Source: Proteobacteria bacterium UBA5122
GTDB taxonomy: Bacteria; Pseudomonadota; Gammaproteobacteria; Tenderiales; Tenderiaceae
Direction: 5' to 3'
Assembly (NCBI GenBank): GCA_002415485.1
Contig: DHYU01000046.1
Coordinates: 1 to 8,092, forward strand
Length of the DNA: 8,092 bases
Of this stretch, positions 6,199 to 8,092 are shown in pieces. Within the stretch, counting starts at the first letter, position 1, and every line of letters begins with the position of its first letter. The translations under genes were made by a program, and so were the position numbers. The notes under the pieces were generated by a model, which saw nothing but the letters and a program-made list of their open reading frames with translations, had not been told where the DNA came from and did not search any database.

Positions 6199-7181
6199 GC
6201 TGCGGCCTCCCCGGCGTGTTCGGCCACCGCCGCTTCCAAACTCGTCATATCCACAAACAACTGCTCCAGACTCATCCGCTCCGGCGACAATTCCGCCAGC
6301 CCCCAATCACGTTCCAATGCGGCCTGCAATACCTTTCGTTCCAGGTCCTCACCCAAACCACAGACACGAAACACACCGGGCGCCACGTCTTCCACCTTCA
6401 CCTGCGCACAGTTTGCCAAAACTTCAAGCGACGGTGGTCGTCGCAACACCACACGCAACGCAGTGCCCTGCATCCGCTGCTGCAAACCCTCAATCGAATC
6501 ACTCAAGATCAAACGACCGCGATTGATAATCTGCACCCGGTCACACACGGTCTGCACCTCGGGCAGGATATGCGTCGACAGGATCACACTGTGATCCTCG
6601 CTCAGCTCGCGAATCAATTGTCGAATCTCACGAATCTGAATCGGGTCCAGGCCAACCGTCGGCTCATCCAGGATCACCACCGCAGGCGAATGGATGATCG
6701 CCTGCGCAATCCCCACACGCTGACGATAGCCCTTCGACAGATTGCCGATCAGTCGTTTGCCGACCTCGCTCAAACCGCAGCGCTCTTTCACAGTGGCCAC
6801 CGCCTGCTTGCACTGTGATGACGGGATTCGATTCAACCGCGCGCAATAATTCAAATACTCATCCACGCGCAGCTCGCGGTAGATCGGCGGCTGATCCGGC
6901 AGATAACCCAATTGCGCCTTCGCCTGTTTTGGCTGATCCAGCAAATCGATGCCGTTGATCAACACCCGCCCGGCCGTCGGCGCCAGATTACCGCTGAGGA
7001 TCTGCATGGTCGTCGATTTACCCGCGCCGTTCGGGCCGAGAAATCCCAACACCTCACCACGTTTAACCTCGAAACTAATATCATCCAGTGCCTGCAGGTC
7101 GCCGTAACGGCGACTCACCTGCTCGACCCGGATCAAGACATCATCATTGTTTGTTTGTGTGTTCATCGCGATGCGATACAT
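6195..7181 (-). CDS. GldA-like ABC transporter ATP-binding protein
   Basis: This is the cytoplasmic ATPase that powers the adjacent permease, 328 residues. Walker A is GPNGAGKST (49-57). The Q-loop is at Q97 in LGYLPDQPP. The signature is LSKGYRQRVG (148-157; Lys-Gly-Tyr in place of Gly-Gly-Gln is usual in the GldA subfamily). Walker B is VVILDEP with E173, and the switch histidine is H204 in LSTHILPE. A C-terminal ~110-residue domain ends in SLEQLFVDMT, the family's usual terminal motif, followed by an Ala/Glu-rich tail. The start is uncertain: ATG 7181 has AGG directly against it, and ATG 7166 (MNTQTNN) has AGGA 14 bases upstream. The family core begins at about residue 16 in either case. 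It is the first gene of the five-gene minus-strand run. No convincing promoter was found in the 42-bp gap to the divergent gene. Confidence 0.95.
   Translation of the reverse strand: MYRIAMNTQTNNDDVLIRVEQVSRRYGDLQALDDISFEVKRGEVLGFLGPNGAGKSTTMQILSGNLAPTAGRVLINGIDLLDQPKQAKAQLGYLPDQPPIYRELRVDEYLNYCARLNRIPSSQCKQAVATVKERCGLSEVGKRLIGNLSKGYRQRVGIAQAIIHSPAVVILDEPTVGLDPIQIREIRQLIRELSEDHSVILSTHILPEVQTVCDRVQIINRGRLILSDSIEGLQQRMQGTALRVVLRRPPSLEVLANCAQVKVEDVAPGVFRVCGLGEDLERKVLQAALERDWGLAELSPERMSLEQLFVDMTSLEAAVAEHAGEAAA
6206..6212 (-). promoter_or_regulatory. Ribosome binding site that sets the permease start
   Basis: GGGGAGG on the minus strand, seven bases before the ATG at 6198 and inside the end of the ATPase gene. 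It decides against the much longer upstream open frame for the permease. Confidence 0.75.
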
Positions 7182-7210
7182 CCTGTTTAGCTGTCAAATA
7201 GAAGCTCACG

Positions 7211-7216
7211 TATAAT
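7211..7216 (+). promoter_or_regulatory. Consensus -10 hexamer just upstream of the HyuA-like start
   Basis: An exact TATAAT ends seven bases before the A of the ATG at 7224. A transcript from it would begin at or next to the start codon, which implies leaderless translation. At standard spacing the -35 region (7187-7193) reads TTAGCTG and matches consensus poorly, so an activator may be needed or the match may be chance. Confidence 0.45.
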
Positions 7217-7223
7217 CCGCCAG

Positions 7224-8092
7224 ATGATACAGAAAAGCGCACAAACGCGTCCAAGTGACGATATTAAAATTCTCGGCGTCGACACCGGCGGCACCTTTAC
7301 CGACTTTGTCTATTACGACGGTCGACAGCTGCGCATTCACAAACAACTCTCCACGCCGCAGGCGCCGGAACAGGCGATCCTCGCCGGTATCGAGGCGCTC
7401 GGCTTGGATGGCACTGCGCTGACCATCATCCACGGCTCCACCGTCGCCACCAACGCCGCACTCGAAGGCAAGGGTGTGCGCACGGCCTTCATCACCAATC
7501 ACGGCCTCGGCGACATGCTCAGCATCGGCCGTCAGGCACGACGCCAGCTATATGCCTTAAACCCACCGCTGGCACGCGCGCCGGTGGCGCCTGATCTATG
7601 CCTGGAGTGCGGCGGCCGCCTCGGCGCCGACGGCAGCGTGGTCGAGCCCCTCACCGACGAAGCATTGGCGCAACTGCAACAACAACTCATCACGCTGCAA
7701 CCGCGCGCCGTCGCCATCAATCTGCTGTTTTCGTTTTTGGACGACAGCTTCGAACGCGCCATTGCCGACATCGTGCCCGAGGGCGTTTTTATCTCGCGCT
7801 CGTCCGAAGTTCTGCCGGAATACAAGGAATACGAACGCGGCATCGCCACCTGGCTCAATGCCTGGGTCGGGCCGCTGGTGCAGGATTACCTGCGTCGCCT
7901 GTGCGACACGCTGGCCCAGGCCAGGATCTCAGTCATGCAAAGCAGCGGCGGCACCATCGCCGCCGAACTGGCCGGGGCGCAGGCGGTGCACATGCTGCTG
8001 TCCGGCCCCGCCGGCGGCCTAGCCGCGGCCCGCTTCATCGGTCGCACCGCGCAACGCGACAAACTACTGACCTTCGACATGGGCGGCACCTC
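7224..8092 (+). CDS. Hydantoinase A/5-oxoprolinase family protein (HyuA-like), 3'-partial
   Basis: 289 full codons are visible before the window ends, about 40% of a usual ~650-700-residue HyuA-type subunit. This ASKHA-fold family uses ATP to open hydantoin, 5-oxoproline or related lactams, usually with a HyuB-type partner that would be expected just downstream. The phosphate-binding signature VDTGGTFTDFV (19-29) marks the N-terminal Hydant_A_N domain. HGSTVATNAALEGKG (70-84), EYKEYERG, the N-A-W-V-G-P-L segment, VMQSSGGT, LSGPAGG (259-265) and FDMGGT (284-289) follow in family order. The ATG at 7224 is the only sensible start: later ATGs would remove the signature, and no Shine-Dalgarno precedes it. 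It is divergent from the ABC operon. C126-L-E-C129 is a CXXC pair. Substrate cannot be assigned: it could be an oxoprolinase, an N-methylhydantoinase or an acetone carboxylase-related protein. Confidence 0.92.
   Translation, partial: MIQKSAQTRPSDDIKILGVDTGGTFTDFVYYDGRQLRIHKQLSTPQAPEQAILAGIEALGLDGTALTIIHGSTVATNAALEGKGVRTAFITNHGLGDMLSIGRQARRQLYALNPPLARAPVAPDLCLECGGRLGADGSVVEPLTDEALAQLQQQLITLQPRAVAINLLFSFLDDSFERAIADIVPEGVFISRSSEVLPEYKEYERGIATWLNAWVGPLVQDYLRRLCDTLAQARISVMQSSGGTIAAELAGAQAVHMLLSGPAGGLAAARFIGRTAQRDKLLTFDMGGT

Noticed and set aside
6199..6306. 36-residue upstream extension of the permease
   Set aside because: Gly/Arg-rich and inside ATPase coding sequence. The GGGGAGG site and ATGA overlap place the start at 6198.
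6150..6818. 222-codon plus-strand frame opposite the ABC ATPase
   Set aside because: The minus-strand frame has every ABC ATPase motif in order, while this frame is Gln/His/Thr-rich without any.
7192..7197. Exact TTGACA on the minus strand as the -35 of the ABC operon
   Set aside because: At 16-18 base spacing the downstream hexamers fall inside the ATPase coding start and do not resemble a -10.

Overview
The window looks like a gammaproteobacterial chromosome segment. The basis is protein character (a cytochrome c4-like sequence, a GldA/GldF/GldG-type ABC cassette, MutM, a HyuA-type ATPase) plus moderately high GC and strong Shine-Dalgarno sites. The genus cannot be named from what is visible. 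No rRNA, tRNA, CRISPR array, insertion sequence or phage gene was found.

Layout from left to right. (1) 1-460, minus strand: the N-terminal part of a secreted c-type cytochrome that runs off the left edge. The last 69 bases form a perfect inverted repeat that looks like a fold-back at a sequence end. (2) 461-611: a leader with a small hairpin. (3) 612-704, minus strand: a 30-residue single-pass membrane protein with an excellent ribosome binding site. It probably shares a transcript with the cytochrome from a recognisable extended -10 promoter at 772-801. An operator-like palindrome at 798-820 overlaps the -35 element. (4) 952-2352, plus strand: a large uncharacterised polytopic membrane protein with a soluble C-terminal domain, possibly GT-C-like. 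(5) 2366-7181, minus strand: a compact five-gene run ordered ABC ATPase, ABC permease, GldG-like auxiliary protein, DUF4340 protein, mutM. Overlaps are 4 bp and gaps are 9 and 21 bp. (6) 7224-8092, plus strand: the start of a hydantoinase A/5-oxoprolinase family gene that leaves the right edge. It is divergent from the ABC operon and may be expressed from a leaderless transcript.

How the genes work together. The ATPase, permease, GldG-like and DUF4340 proteins should form one inner-membrane ABC complex. The two single-anchor proteins present extracytoplasmic domains beside the permease. MutM (8-oxoguanine repair) appears to be a passenger on this transcript. The cytochrome and the 30-residue protein form a separate, probably respiratory, unit whose start region uses more T-ending codons than the rest of the window.

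The points most worth following are the unannotated 30-residue membrane protein with its promoter/operator, the terminal fold-back palindrome, the leaderless start of the HyuA-like gene, and the unassigned membrane protein. I see no clear defence or mobile system here.
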